From: Amphritea pacifica
GTDB lineage: Bacteria > Pseudomonadota > Gammaproteobacteria > Pseudomonadales > Balneatricaceae
Reading direction: 5' to 3'
Assembly: GCF_016924145.1 (NCBI RefSeq)
Contig: NZ_JAFFZO010000028.1
Span: 1-55,780, forward strand
Length of the DNA: 55,780 bases
The notes beneath the pieces were generated by a model. That model made no database searches. It was not told the DNA's origin and saw only the letters and a program-made list of their open reading frames with translations. This document shows positions 18,971 to 29,148 of the stretch, piece by piece (the stretch's first letter is position 1; each line of letters begins with the position of its first letter). The position numbers and the translations under genes were made by a program.

Positions 18971-19849
18971 TCACTTGCCCTTTCCGCTGGAATTTCCCAG
19001 ATAGCGGAAGAAATCACTGTCAGGCTTGAGCACCAGAATATCGCCCTGCTGATTAAACGCCTCTTTGTACGCATTCAGACTGCGGTAAAAGGCATAAAAC
19101 TCTGGGTCCTTATTGTAGGCTTCAGCATAGATCTTGGCCGCCATGGCATCACCCTCACCACGAACCTGCTGCGCATCACGATAAGCATTCGCTTCGATAA
19201 CCGCTTTCTGACGATCGGCATCCGCCTGAATACCCTCAGCCAGCTCTTTACCACGGGAACGCAGCTCACGGGCTTCCCGTTCACGCTCAGTACGCATCCG
19301 CTCGTAAACAGAGGCAGACACCTCCTGCGGCAGATCGATCTTCTTGACGCGAATATCGATCATCTCAATACCCAGCTCTTCCTTTGTCTGAACACTCAGG
19401 GAGTCGACCAGCTCAAGCATCAACTCATCGCGCTCACCGGAAACCACCTCGGTCAGGGTACGCTCACCAAACTGATTCCGCAGTCCCGCATCGACGTTCG
19501 GGAACAACAGCTCTGCCGCTTTATACTCGTCGCCCGAAGTGGCGGTGTAGTATTTCTGCGGATCGATGACACGCCACTTGATGAACGAATCCACAACCAG
19601 TCGCTTCTTTTCAACTGTCAGGTATGACTGTGGCTGAGCATCCAGTGTCTGCACCCGGCCATCAAACTTACGCACCTTATTGATAATCGGCCAGCGGATA
19701 TGCAAGCCGGGCTTGATATCCGGATTAACGATCTCACCAAACTTCAGCAGTACCGCCCGATCGGTTTCTTTAATGATATACAGGGAGTTATAGCCAACCA
19801 CGATAATTAACAGCGCGATCACTAATCCCGTCATAGATTTACCAGACAT
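18971..19849 (-). CDS. hflC: HflC, modulator subunit of FtsH
   Basis: SPFH/band 7 membrane protein that with HflK forms a cage around the FtsH protease. The 292 residues show an N-terminal membrane anchor (MTGLVIALLIIVVGYNSLYII), the band 7 domain (about 20-185) and a coiled-coil region rich in R, E and A (MRTEREREARELRSRGKELAE). Its ATG overlaps the hflK stop (TAATG), indicating coupling. Confidence 0.96.
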   Translation of the reverse strand: MSGKSMTGLVIALLIIVVGYNSLYIIKETDRAVLLKFGEIVNPDIKPGLHIRWPIINKVRKFDGRVQTLDAQPQSYLTVEKKRLVVDSFIKWRVIDPQKYYTATSGDEYKAAELLFPNVDAGLRNQFGERTLTEVVSGERDELMLELVDSLSVQTKEELGIEMIDIRVKKIDLPQEVSASVYERMRTEREREARELRSRGKELAEGIQADADRQKAVIEANAYRDAQQVRGEGDAMAAKIYAEAYNKDPEFYAFYRSLNAYKEAFNQQGDILVLKPDSDFFRYLGNSSGKGK

Positions 19850-21042
19850 TAGCGTACCTCCCGTGATGTCGATTGCTGACGCTGACGAAGCTGCTCAATA
19901 ACCTGATTAGTTACATCCCGCAACTCAGAGCTGTTCAACCGGCTTGTATTACTGCCGGTAGCCGTCCGGGGCCGGCTCTCTGTCAGCTTATCCAGAGGCA
20001 GGTACATCATATTATTGCCCCCCTCGACATCAACCAACACTTTAGCGTTGCTGGCATACACGGACTCCATGGCATCCAGATAGAGACGCTCACGCGTCAC
20101 CTCAGGGGCTTTCTGATACTCAGTCAGCAGCGAAGTAAAGCGCTTGGCATCACCCTCAGCCTGCGCCACAACCCGCTCACGATAACCATTCGCTTCCTCT
20201 TTCATCCGCTGCGCATTACCGCGTGCTTCAGGGACAATACCGTTACGGTATGATTCTGACTGGTTAATAGAGCGCTGCTCATCCTCTCGAGCCTTGATCA
20301 CGTCATCAAACGCATCCTGCACCTGGGACGGCGCTTTCGCTTCTTTGATGTTGATCTGCGTGATCCGCAGACCGGTCTGATAACCATCCATGTAATTTTG
20401 CAGTCGCTGCTTCACATCATTACCCAGCACCTCCCGACCCGCGGTCAGAATCGAGTTCATCTCAGAGGAACCAACGGTATGACGCAGAGCAGACTCTGAC
20501 GCATGCTCCAGGCTGGACTTAGGATCACGAACCTTAAGCACATACTTGACCGGATCAGAGATAACGTATTGAACCGTCATACTGACGTCGACAATATTTT
20601 CATCTTCGGTGAGCATCAGTGAACGATGCTCATAGGCGCTAACGCGGGTTACGTTTTCAGTGGTTACATCATCGATCAGTGGCGGATTCCACTGCAGCCC
20701 CGGCATCACGGTTTCGTGATATTTACCCAGCCGCAACACCACACCACGCTCCTGCTGATCCACGGTGTAAAAGCCCATCGCCGCCCAGCCAACCAGCAAC
20801 ACAACAGCAACTACCACCAGCATACCGAAAGAAGATCCCGCCGATGGACCAGAGCCGGAACCACCGCCGCCTTTATTGCCACCGCCTTTACCAAATATAC
20901 CGTTCAGCTTTTCCTGCAGCTTTTGCAGTGCTTCATCCAGATCAGGCGGCCCCTGATCCTTTTTACCACCACCGCGACGGTCACCGCCGTTATTCCAGGG
21001 GTCCTGATTATTCCCGTTACCACCAGGCTCATTCCAAGCCAT
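19849..21042 (-). CDS. hflK: HflK, modulator subunit of FtsH
   Basis: Partner of HflC. The 397-residue protein has a Gly/Asn/Asp-rich cytoplasmic N-terminus (NGNNQDPWNNGGDRRGGG), a transmembrane helix at about residues 75-95 (FGMLVVVAVVLLVGWAAMGFY), then the SPFH domain and a long coiled coil. Encoded between hflX and hflC in the conserved hfq-hflX-hflK-hflC order. Confidence 0.96.
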   Translation of the reverse strand: MAWNEPGGNGNNQDPWNNGGDRRGGGKKDQGPPDLDEALQKLQEKLNGIFGKGGGNKGGGGSGSGPSAGSSFGMLVVVAVVLLVGWAAMGFYTVDQQERGVVLRLGKYHETVMPGLQWNPPLIDDVTTENVTRVSAYEHRSLMLTEDENIVDVSMTVQYVISDPVKYVLKVRDPKSSLEHASESALRHTVGSSEMNSILTAGREVLGNDVKQRLQNYMDGYQTGLRITQINIKEAKAPSQVQDAFDDVIKAREDEQRSINQSESYRNGIVPEARGNAQRMKEEANGYRERVVAQAEGDAKRFTSLLTEYQKAPEVTRERLYLDAMESVYASNAKVLVDVEGGNNMMYLPLDKLTESRPRTATGSNTSRLNSSELRDVTNQVIEQLRQRQQSTSREVR

Positions 21043-21096
21043 ACTGTACTCCGTCTAGAACTGTTTAAACCATTAAAAAATTGTAAGCAGCATAAC

Positions 21097-22416
21097 TTAA
21101 CTATGCAACCACTCGGGTTTGTTGACATTAACGCCAAGATAGCGCTCTGGTGCTATGTTCATACGACTTAATAGCTGCAGCAGATCTTTTTTCTGAATAC
21201 GAACCTCCAGATCGATAACTCCCTGATCATCCACCACTTCATTCAGAACAGCCCCCTGAGCATAAAGCTGGGCACGCAAACCACCCTCCTCCGGTCGTAA
21301 GCTCAGCTGTTCATGGAAGATATCGCCAGCCAGCAGCTCAGTGATCGCCTGAAATAGCAGATCGATCCCCTCACCTGAGACTGCAGATAACCAGACCCGT
21401 ACAGGTCTTCCCTCATCATTACGGTCGATACGTGCTTCAGCTCGCTCAAGCATATCGATCTTGTTATAAACTTCGAGAGTCAGCACCTCATCGGCACCGA
21501 TCTCTTTCAGGACAGAGTGCACCTCGTCCATATGTGACTGCCGATCTTCATCGTAGGCATCGATTACATGCAGCAGCAGATCGGCCTCAGTAGTCTCCTG
21601 CAGAGTAGCACGGAACGCTTCAACCAGCTTATGGGGCAGATGGCGGATAAAGCCCACAGTATCAGCCAGGATTGCGGCCCCCACATCCGCCAGATCAATC
21701 CGGCGCAGGGTAGGATCCAGCGTGGCAAACAACTGATCTGCAGCATAAACCTCAGCATCAGTAATACGATTAAACAGAGTTGATTTACCCGCATTGGTAT
21801 AACCAACCAATGAGATTGTTGGCACCTCGGAGCGGCTGCGGGCACGACGCCCCTGCTCGCGCTGTTTGCGCACCTTTTCCAACCGTTTAAGAATGCTTTT
21901 TATACGGGCCCGCAGCAGCCGGCGGTCGGTTTCCAGCTGGGTTTCACCCGGACCACGCAGACCGATCCCCCCCTTCTGTCGTTCCAGGTGGGTCCAGCCG
22001 CGCACCAATCGGGTCGACATATGCTCAAGCTGAGCCAGCTCAACCTGAAGCTTACCTTCATGGGTGCGTGCCCGCTGGGCAAAGATATCCAGAATCAGAC
22101 CGGTACGGTCAAGTACGCGACATTCGATCTCACGCTCGATATTGCGCTCCTGCCCCGGACTCAGACTGTGATTAAAAATCACCAGTTCAGCCTGATGCAG
22201 GTGCACAAGATCCTTCAGCTCCTCTACCTTACCGGAGCCGATGAACGTTTTCGGATTTGGGAGACTGCGAGATCCGGTGAGAAAGGCTACCGGATCTGCA
22301 CCAGCAGACAGGGCAAGCTCTTCGAGCTCTTTAGGACTTTCGCGGTCCACCTCATCTGCCATATCGATATGAACTAGTATGGCGCATTCGCCAGACTCAG
22401 GGCGCTCAAAGAACAA
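21097..22416 (-). CDS. hflX: Ribosome-splitting GTPase HflX
   Basis: Heat-shock GTPase that splits stalled 70S ribosomes. The 439 residues contain the HflX domain with its glycine-rich GGIGLRGPGETQLETDRR signature, the G1 motif GYTNAGKST, the G3 region DTVGFIRHLP and NKID (G4). The start is TTG (LFFERPESGECAILVHI) with GAGG 6 bases upstream. Only 8 bases separate it from hfq. Confidence 0.95.
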   Translation of the reverse strand: MFFERPESGECAILVHIDMADEVDRESPKELEELALSAGADPVAFLTGSRSLPNPKTFIGSGKVEELKDLVHLHQAELVIFNHSLSPGQERNIEREIECRVLDRTGLILDIFAQRARTHEGKLQVELAQLEHMSTRLVRGWTHLERQKGGIGLRGPGETQLETDRRLLRARIKSILKRLEKVRKQREQGRRARSRSEVPTISLVGYTNAGKSTLFNRITDAEVYAADQLFATLDPTLRRIDLADVGAAILADTVGFIRHLPHKLVEAFRATLQETTEADLLLHVIDAYDEDRQSHMDEVHSVLKEIGADEVLTLEVYNKIDMLERAEARIDRNDEGRPVRVWLSAVSGEGIDLLFQAITELLAGDIFHEQLSLRPEEGGLRAQLYAQGAVLNEVVDDQGVIDLEVRIQKKDLLQLLSRMNIAPERYLGVNVNKPEWLHS

Positions 22417-22424
22417 TGAATACC

Positions 22425-22703
<279 letters not shown>

Positions 22704-22779
22704 CTATATTTTATAGCCCGCGATACAAAATGCTGCCTCTAAAAAGCCGGACAGCCCAAAAGTTATTTTCAGTACTGCA

Positions 22780-23718
22780 TTATATAATGATCCCATCCAA
22801 CAATTTCAAGGCATTATTAGTTAAATTAGGGTCTGCCGATTCAAAATGATGCAGATTGTCCCAACTACGCAGCCAGGTGACCTGTCGTTTTGCTAATTGT
22901 CGCGTCGCGATGACACCTTTTTCGATCATTGTCGGGTAATCCCAAACGCCCTCGAAATACTCCCACATCTGCCGATAACCAACGCAGCGCACCGAAGGCA
23001 TCTGCAGATTGAGATCGCCACGCTCCCAGAGCGCTCTAACCTCAGCCTCAAACCCCTGTTCCAGCATAATATGAAAGCGCTGTTCAATCCGCTCATGAAG
23101 AGTTTTACGCTCACCCGGCATAACGCAGAGCTGGGTGACATGATAGGGCAACCGTTGTGACTCCTGCTCCTGCCACAACTCAGTCATCGAACGTCCGGTC
23201 AGCTCATACACCTCCAGCGCCCGCTGCATCCGTTGCGGATCATTCGGATGGATACGCTGCGCGGCCACCGGATCCACCTGCTGTAAACGCCGATGCAGCG
23301 TCTCCCAGCCTGACTGCTCAGCCTCCTTAACCAGACGCTCACGGATCGACTGATCCGCCTGCGGCAGGGTGGCCAGACCTTTCAGCAGAGCCTGATAATA
23401 GAGCATGGTGCCGCCTACCAACAGCGGAATCCGCCCTGCTGCCGTGATCTCAGCCATCTCCCGCAGGGCATCGGTTCTGAAATCAGCCGCAGAGTAACTC
23501 TCAGCCGGATCAAGGATATTCACCAGCCGGTGGGGGTAACGGGACAGAAACTCTGCATCCGGCGTCGCGGTGCCGATATTCATCTCCCGGTAGATCATCG
23601 CCGAATCAACACTGATAATATCGCAGGGCAAGCGATCACAGAGCGCCATCGCCAGATCTGTTTTGCCTGACGCAGTCGGCCCCATCAGAAAGATGGCTGG
23701 CGGCAACTGATCAACCAA
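22780..23718 (-). CDS. miaA: tRNA dimethylallyltransferase MiaA
   Basis: Adds a dimethylallyl group to A37 of tRNAs reading codons beginning with U. The P-loop GPTASGKT, the [14 protein letters not shown] motif and the C-terminal [17 protein letters not shown] are present. A TTG start at 23718 is preferred: GGGGA lies 7 bases upstream and it begins one base after the mutL stop, giving 312 residues with the short leader seen in homologues. An ATG at 23754 is in frame but has no ribosome binding site and would add 12 residues overlapping mutL. Confidence 0.9.
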   Translation of the reverse strand: MVDQLPPAIFLMGPTASGKTDLAMALCDRLPCDIISVDSAMIYREMNIGTATPDAEFLSRYPHRLVNILDPAESYSAADFRTDALREMAEITAAGRIPLLVGGTMLYYQALLKGLATLPQADQSIRERLVKEAEQSGWETLHRRLQQVDPVAAQRIHPNDPQRMQRALEVYELTGRSMTELWQEQESQRLPYHVTQLCVMPGERKTLHERIEQRFHIMLEQGFEAEVRALWERGDLNLQMPSVRCVGYRQMWEYFEGVWDYPTMIEKGVIATRQLAKRQVTWLRSWDNLHHFESADPNLTNNALKLLDGIII

Positions 23719-23719
23719 C

Positions 23720-25615
23720 TTACTGTCCCCGCATAAACAGACTGTCGAGATCATTCATCGACATCTGTGTCCAGGTGGGACGGCCATGGTTACACTGACC
23801 ACTGCGTTCGGTACGCTCCATATCCCGCAACAATGCGTTCATCTCAGGAATAGTCAGTTGCCGGTTAGCCCTCACAGAACCGTGACAGGCCATGGTCGCC
23901 AGCAACTCATTGGTGTGTTGCTGAATTTTCTGACTGGTACCAAACTGCGCCATATCCCCCAACACATCGAGAATCAGTTTACTGATATCGGCGCTGGCCA
24001 GTGCCACCGGCACCTGGCGGACAACCAGGGTTTCCTCTCCCATCCGGGCGATCTCAAAACCGAGCTTCGAGAACACCTGTGCCTGCTCCTCAGCACAGTC
24101 TGCTTCCATAGAACTAACCGCCATACTCACGGGCACCAGCAACGGCTGACTGCGAACCCCTTCCATCTCATATGCCTGTTTCATCCGCTCATATACCACC
24201 CGCTCGTGGGCGGCATGCATGTCCACCACCACCAGACCAGCATCATTCTGTGCCAGCACAAACACGCCGTGCAACTGAGCAATAGCGTACCCCAGCGGCG
24301 GACACTCGGTATCATCCGCCTGCGGCATAGAGGCCGGCTGCATGCCAGTGGCAGAATCTCCCTGAGGATGCAGCGCACCATAGGCGGAGATCTGATCACG
24401 AACCTGGCCAGCCCCCGGGCGATCTGACTGATACGTAGCACGGGAAATAAACCCGGCACCGGCTGCATTGCCGGAATCACGCTGCAACTGATGCAGAGGC
24501 ATGCGACTCTGTTCAAAACTCTGCTGCGTCACGGACTGTCCCGGTGCAGCACTCAACAGGTGACTGGCTGCGGCACCGGAGATCGCCGGCTCACTACCCT
24601 GCTCCGGGCGGATATCGGCTATCACCCGATGGGTAGTGCGGAAGATAAAATCATGTACCAGACGGGTCTCACGGAAGCGCACCTCATGCTTGGTAGGATG
24701 CACATTGACATCCACCAGTTTCGGATCCAGTTCCATATAGAGGACATAGGCCGGATGCCGGCCATGGTAGAGCACATCCTGATAGGCCTGTCGCAGTGCA
24801 TGGGCAACCACTTTATCGCGGATAATCCGGCCATTGACAAAGAAGTACTGCAGGTCGGCCTGACTGCGGGAGAAGGTCGGCAGCGCCACCCAGCCCCATA
24901 AACGCAGCCCTGAGGCTTCGGCACTGACATCCACTTTCATTGCATTTTCAATAAATGCTGGCGACAGCAGGGTCGAAATTCGCCGTTCCTGTTCGGTTTC
25001 GCTGATGGCGGGACGCAACTGATGGATCACTTTCTGGTTATGTCGCAGGGTAAATCCGACATCAAAGCGGCTCAGTGCCAGCCGTTTCACCACCTCTTCC
25101 AGGTGTTTAAACTCAGTTTTTTCCGTTTTCAGAAATTTACGCCGCGCCGGGGTATTAAAAAACAGATCCCGCACTTCGACTGTAGAGCCCTGCGGGTGCG
25201 CTGCGGGCGATACCTCAGCGACCATATCCCGCCCCTCAGTCTGCACCTGCCAGCCTGCCTCCTGATCCGCGGTTCGTGAGGTGAGCGTCAGACGGGATAC
25301 CGAACTGATCGATGCCAAGGCTTCACCGCGAAAGCCTAGACTTTCGACCGCTTCAAGATCATCCAGGTTGAGTATTTTACTGGTGGCGTGGCGACTCAGC
25401 GCCAGCGGCAGATCATCTTTCTCTATCCCCTGTCCATCATCCCGCAGGCGGATCAGTTTGACCCCACCCTGCTCGATATCCAGTTCAATCCGGCCAGCCC
25501 CCGCATCAAGACTGTTCTCAAGGATCTCTTTCACAACCGAAGCGGGACGTTCAACAACTTCACCAGCGGCGATCTGGTTCGCCAGCCGGGGGGTCAGCAG
25601 GTGTATTCGGGACAT
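23720..25615 (-). CDS. mutL: DNA mismatch repair protein MutL, endonuclease type
   Basis: Mismatch repair ATPase linking MutS to strand incision. The 631 residues have GHKL ATPase motifs near the N-terminus ([31 protein letters not shown]), a variable linker (about 340-430), and a C-terminal domain. That domain carries the metal-binding endonuclease motif as [12 protein letters not shown], plus [15 protein letters not shown] and a terminal FMR. These motifs are absent from E. coli MutL but are known in Pseudomonas and most bacteria without MutH. Confidence 0.95.
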   Translation of the reverse strand: MSRIHLLTPRLANQIAAGEVVERPASVVKEILENSLDAGAGRIELDIEQGGVKLIRLRDDGQGIEKDDLPLALSRHATSKILNLDDLEAVESLGFRGEALASISSVSRLTLTSRTADQEAGWQVQTEGRDMVAEVSPAAHPQGSTVEVRDLFFNTPARRKFLKTEKTEFKHLEEVVKRLALSRFDVGFTLRHNQKVIHQLRPAISETEQERRISTLLSPAFIENAMKVDVSAEASGLRLWGWVALPTFSRSQADLQYFFVNGRIIRDKVVAHALRQAYQDVLYHGRHPAYVLYMELDPKLVDVNVHPTKHEVRFRETRLVHDFIFRTTHRVIADIRPEQGSEPAISGAAASHLLSAAPGQSVTQQSFEQSRMPLHQLQRDSGNAAGAGFISRATYQSDRPGAGQVRDQISAYGALHPQGDSATGMQPASMPQADDTECPPLGYAIAQLHGVFVLAQNDAGLVVVDMHAAHERVVYERMKQAYEMEGVRSQPLLVPVSMAVSSMEADCAEEQAQVFSKLGFEIARMGEETLVVRQVPVALASADISKLILDVLGDMAQFGTSQKIQQHTNELLATMACHGSVRANRQLTIPEMNALLRDMERTERSGQCNHGRPTWTQMSMNDLDSLFMRGQ

Positions 25616-25637
25616 ATCACAGATTACAAATAGTTAT

Positions 25638-27002
25638 TTAACTGGCAGGGATCTTCAGCACCTGGCCAACCAGTATCTGGTCAGCATTGCTAAGCCCGTT
25701 CGCCTTGCGTAGTGCCGACAACGATACACCGTTCCTGCTGGCAATAACAGAGAGAGTGTCCCCCCGCACCACCTTGTAGCTGGAGGGTGCTGCCCTGGCG
25801 GCGCCCCGTCCCTCTTTTTGCCAGGCAAGCCAGGTCAGCGCGGGGGGCTTAGCCGAGAAATGCGCTTTGATGCCGGCAAAAATGGCTTCGGCCATCTTTC
25901 GCTGATACGCCTTAGATTTCAGCTTGGCCGCCTCGTCATGATTGGTGATAAAACCGGTTTCGACCAGAATAGAGGGGATATCAGGAGACTTCAAAACCAC
26001 AAATCCCGCCTGCTCAACCTGCTTTTTATGCATTTTGGCAAACTTACTCATATTTTTATGGATACTGTGGGCGATATCCCGGCTATCACTGCGACTGGCG
26101 GTCATCGACATATCCAGTAACACCTTGGCCAGCACATCGTCTTTATCCTCCAGACTCACTCCGCCCACACCACCAATCAGATCGGCACTGTTCTCTTTCT
26201 GCGCCAGCCAGCGTCCCATCTCACTACTGGCCCCCCGGGGGGAGAGCACCCAGACCGAAGCCCCCCGGGCACGGTGATCGCGAAAGCCATCCGCATGGAT
26301 CGAGACAAACATATCTGCATTCATCTTGCGCGCCCGTTCAGTACGGCTGCGCAGACTGATATAGTAATCCCCATCACGGGTCAGTTTAGGCTGAAACCCC
26401 CGCTCCTTTTGCAAAAGTGCATTGAGTTCCCGGGCGATCCCCAGCACCACGGTTTTCTCCTTGACCCGTCCAGGACCAATAGCCCCGGGGTCTTCACCGC
26501 CGTGTCCGGCATCAATCGCAATCACGATATCCCGCAACGCTGCCGGGTCGTCTGCAGACGCCACTGCGGTTTTCTGCGGGGCTTCAGGCGCCACATCACG
26601 ATAAAGATCGAGCACCAGCCGGTGCCCATACTGATCATTCGGTTTGAGGGCAAAGCTCTTCGGCTTCACATGTTCTTTAAGATCAAGCACGATGCGCAGA
26701 TCTTTACCACCATTACGGGAACCGGAACGGATCAGTGATACCGGGCTGCCAGACAGATCAACAGTTTCCAGATTGGATTGCAGAGACGCATCGGAGACAT
26801 CCAACACGATGCGGTCAGGCTTCTTCAGAGTAAACAACTTATGCTGTACTTCCGAGGACAGATCGAACACCAGCCGGGCATGATCCGGAGCGATCCACAC
26901 CCGCACATTATGAACTTCAGCCGCATAGCCACCAGCAGTCCCCAGCCAACAGCTCAAAAGCAATACTATCAGTCCCGCCCGTCGTATCATTCGGTTTCTC
27001 AT
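25638..27002 (-). CDS. amiB: N-acetylmuramoyl-L-alanine amidase (AmiB/AmiC family) with LysM
   Basis: Periplasmic zinc amidase that cleaves septal peptidoglycan. The product (about 454 residues) has a signal peptide (RRAGLIVLLLSCWLGTAGGYAA), an N-terminal AMIN domain, an Amidase_3 domain with zinc-site motifs IDAGHGGEDPGAIG, SIHADGF and LVETGFITN, and a C-terminal LysM (YKVVRGDTLSVIASRNGV). The start is uncertain: ATGs at 27002 and 26990 both give a signal peptide, and a TTG at 27020 is less likely. The order tsaE-amidase-mutL is conserved. Confidence 0.92.
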   Translation of the reverse strand: MRNRMIRRAGLIVLLLSCWLGTAGGYAAEVHNVRVWIAPDHARLVFDLSSEVQHKLFTLKKPDRIVLDVSDASLQSNLETVDLSGSPVSLIRSGSRNGGKDLRIVLDLKEHVKPKSFALKPNDQYGHRLVLDLYRDVAPEAPQKTAVASADDPAALRDIVIAIDAGHGGEDPGAIGPGRVKEKTVVLGIARELNALLQKERGFQPKLTRDGDYYISLRSRTERARKMNADMFVSIHADGFRDHRARGASVWVLSPRGASSEMGRWLAQKENSADLIGGVGGVSLEDKDDVLAKVLLDMSMTASRSDSRDIAHSIHKNMSKFAKMHKKQVEQAGFVVLKSPDIPSILVETGFITNHDEAAKLKSKAYQRKMAEAIFAGIKAHFSAKPPALTWLAWQKEGRGAARAAPSSYKVVRGDTLSVIASRNGVSLSALRKANGLSNADQILVGQVLKIPAS

Positions 27003-27099
27003 CGTACTGTTACAACCCAAGCCCCTAAATCAAGCGCTCACATACGCTCTGAATATATCCATTACAACATACCTGCTGACAGGCTGCCTGCCAATCACA

Positions 27100-27582
27100 T
27101 CAACTGACTATCAGCTTATCGGCCAGTTGCCGGCCTTTTTCAGTCTGCGGTTGCCAGTTTATCCGACGGCCCCGTTGCTCCACCGTAATATTCAGTAACA
27201 GATCCGCCAGAGGCAACGCCCCCTCACCCCGTTCAGGCCACTCAATCAGACAGATGCTCTGATCGGTAAAATAGTCTCTGATACCCAGGTATTCGAGTTC
27301 CTCAGGGTCTCCCAGCCGATACAGATCAAAATGAAACACCGTTATATCGCCCAGCTCATAGGGTTCAACCAGTGTATAGGTTGGACTCTTAACCGAGCCT
27401 TGATGACCAAAGCCCTGCAATACACCCCGACTCAGGGTGGTTTTACCCATACCCAGGTCTCCCTCCAGAAAGATCACCTCTCCGCCGGTGGTTGCACGGG
27501 CAATCTGCTGTCCAAACATAACCATTGCCGCTTCATCGGCAATAAACACACTGTAATCAGATTTCTGCGGCACTCTGCCCAT
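27100..27582 (-). CDS. tsaE: tRNA t6A biosynthesis ATPase TsaE
   Basis: ATPase partner of TsaB/TsaD in making N6-threonylcarbamoyladenosine at A37. The 160 residues contain the P-loop EGDLGMGKTTLSRGV, KSPTYTLVEPYE and HFDLYRL. It starts two bases after the nnr stop and is part of the nnr-tsaE-amidase-mutL run. Confidence 0.96.
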   Translation of the reverse strand: MGRVPQKSDYSVFIADEAAMVMFGQQIARATTGGEVIFLEGDLGMGKTTLSRGVLQGFGHQGSVKSPTYTLVEPYELGDITVFHFDLYRLGDPEELEYLGIRDYFTDQSICLIEWPERGEGALPLADLLLNITVEQRGRRINWQPQTEKGRQLADKLIVS

Positions 27583-27584
27583 CC

Positions 27585-29087
27585 TTACAAACCATTAACC
27601 AACAGGCGTAATTGTGCCAACAGATCGGTCGCTTGCATACCTCGGGGACCATAAAGTGCAGCACTGCGGTCTGCTGCAGCACCATGCAACCAGGCCCCCA
27701 AACGGGTTGCATCGGCAGCAGACAGCCCCTGAGCGATCAGCGCGCCGATCACACCGCTCAATACATCGCCCATGCCACCGCTGGCCATCCCCGGGTTTCC
27801 GGTAGGATTCAGATGCAGCGCGTCGCCATCAAAACTCAGACTTCCCGGCCCCTTCAACAGCGCAACCCCGCCAAATGCGGCTTGCAACTCAACCACCGCA
27901 GCAAACCGGTCAGCCTGCAATCCGGCAACGCTACAGCCTAACAGCCGGGCGGCCTCCCCCGGATGTGGCGTGATCACCCAGCGTTCGCCATTGCGCTGCC
28001 CAAACTCCCGGCGAAGCGTCAGCAGGTTCAACGCATCCGCGTCCAGCACCAGCGGTTTGTCAGCGCCCAGCGCCTGCATCAGCAACTGCTCGCCCCAGGC
28101 GTTTTTCCCCAGCCCCGGTCCCACCACCAATACATCAGCCCGTTCGATAAAGGGTTCCAGTTCGCTACCTGAACGAACCCCCACCGCCATCGCTTCAGGA
28201 TAGCGGGACAACAGCGCAGAGAGATGCTCAGCCCGGGTCGCAACCGTCACCAGCCCGGCGCCGCAGCGCCCGGCTGCCTGGGCCGCCATAATTGCCGCGC
28301 CGCCCATACCGGTATCGCCGCCAATCACCAACACATGACCACAATCACCCTTGTGAGTGGTTGTATTCCGGGGCGGTAACAGGTGGCTGAGATCATCTGC
28401 CCCGGTAATAAATCCAGCGACATCCACCGACTCATAAACATCATCGCTGACACGCAGCCCGTCAAACAGCAGCTCTCCGGTAAACGCCGGCCCCTCATGG
28501 GTCAGCAATCCGCGCTTAACGCCGATAAAGGTCACCGTCATATCGGCCCGCACAGCAACGCCGAGAACCGCGCCGGTATCACTGCATAAACCCGATGGAA
28601 TATCCAGCGCCACAACCGGCAGGCCCGCCCGGTTAATCTGTTTAATCGCGGTGCGGAATGGATCGCGTACCTCGCCGCTAATCCCGGTTCCCAACAGCCC
28701 GTCAATGATCAGCTCACCGGTGAAAGGCTGCTCGTTGTAAAGCTGCCACGCCACAGACTCCGTCTGCAACCACTCCCAGGCCTGCAGTGCTTCACCGGAC
28801 AACCGCGCGGCAAAATCATCGCCGCCGACACAGAGCAACTGCACCTGCATACCCAAACGCTGCGCCAGCACCGCCACCACAAAGCCATCCCCACCATTAT
28901 TGCCACCGCCACACAACAGCGTCAGCTTCCGAACGTCGGGCCAGCGCTGCCGTAAACGGTCAAAGGCGGCATGCCCAGCCCGTTGCATCAGTTTAAAACC
29001 CGGCACACCCGACGCTATCGCTGTCTGATCAAGAGCGCGGGTCTGTTTCGCTGTGTATAATGATGCTGGCAGGTCAGAATGTGACAT
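27585..29087 (-). CDS. nnr: Bifunctional NAD(P)HX epimerase / dehydratase
   Basis: Repairs hydrated NAD(P)H. The 500-residue fusion has an N-terminal epimerase (YjeF_N) domain with CGGGNNGGDGFV near residues 60-70, and a C-terminal ADP/ATP-dependent dehydratase (carbohydrate-kinase fold) domain with GDTGMGGAAIMAA, VGPGLGKN, LDADALN and the catalytic region NPGMASGGMGDVLSG. Divergent from queG with a 61-base gap. Confidence 0.96.
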   Translation of the reverse strand: MSHSDLPASLYTAKQTRALDQTAIASGVPGFKLMQRAGHAAFDRLRQRWPDVRKLTLLCGGGNNGGDGFVVAVLAQRLGMQVQLLCVGGDDFAARLSGEALQAWEWLQTESVAWQLYNEQPFTGELIIDGLLGTGISGEVRDPFRTAIKQINRAGLPVVALDIPSGLCSDTGAVLGVAVRADMTVTFIGVKRGLLTHEGPAFTGELLFDGLRVSDDVYESVDVAGFITGADDLSHLLPPRNTTTHKGDCGHVLVIGGDTGMGGAAIMAAQAAGRCGAGLVTVATRAEHLSALLSRYPEAMAVGVRSGSELEPFIERADVLVVGPGLGKNAWGEQLLMQALGADKPLVLDADALNLLTLRREFGQRNGERWVITPHPGEAARLLGCSVAGLQADRFAAVVELQAAFGGVALLKGPGSLSFDGDALHLNPTGNPGMASGGMGDVLSGVIGALIAQGLSAADATRLGAWLHGAAADRSAALYGPRGMQATDLLAQLRLLVNGL

Positions 29088-29148
29088 AACATACTCTCTG
29101 TAAACATGGTCTCTGAAAGACTTTTCCTAACTTCATTATATAGCGCCG

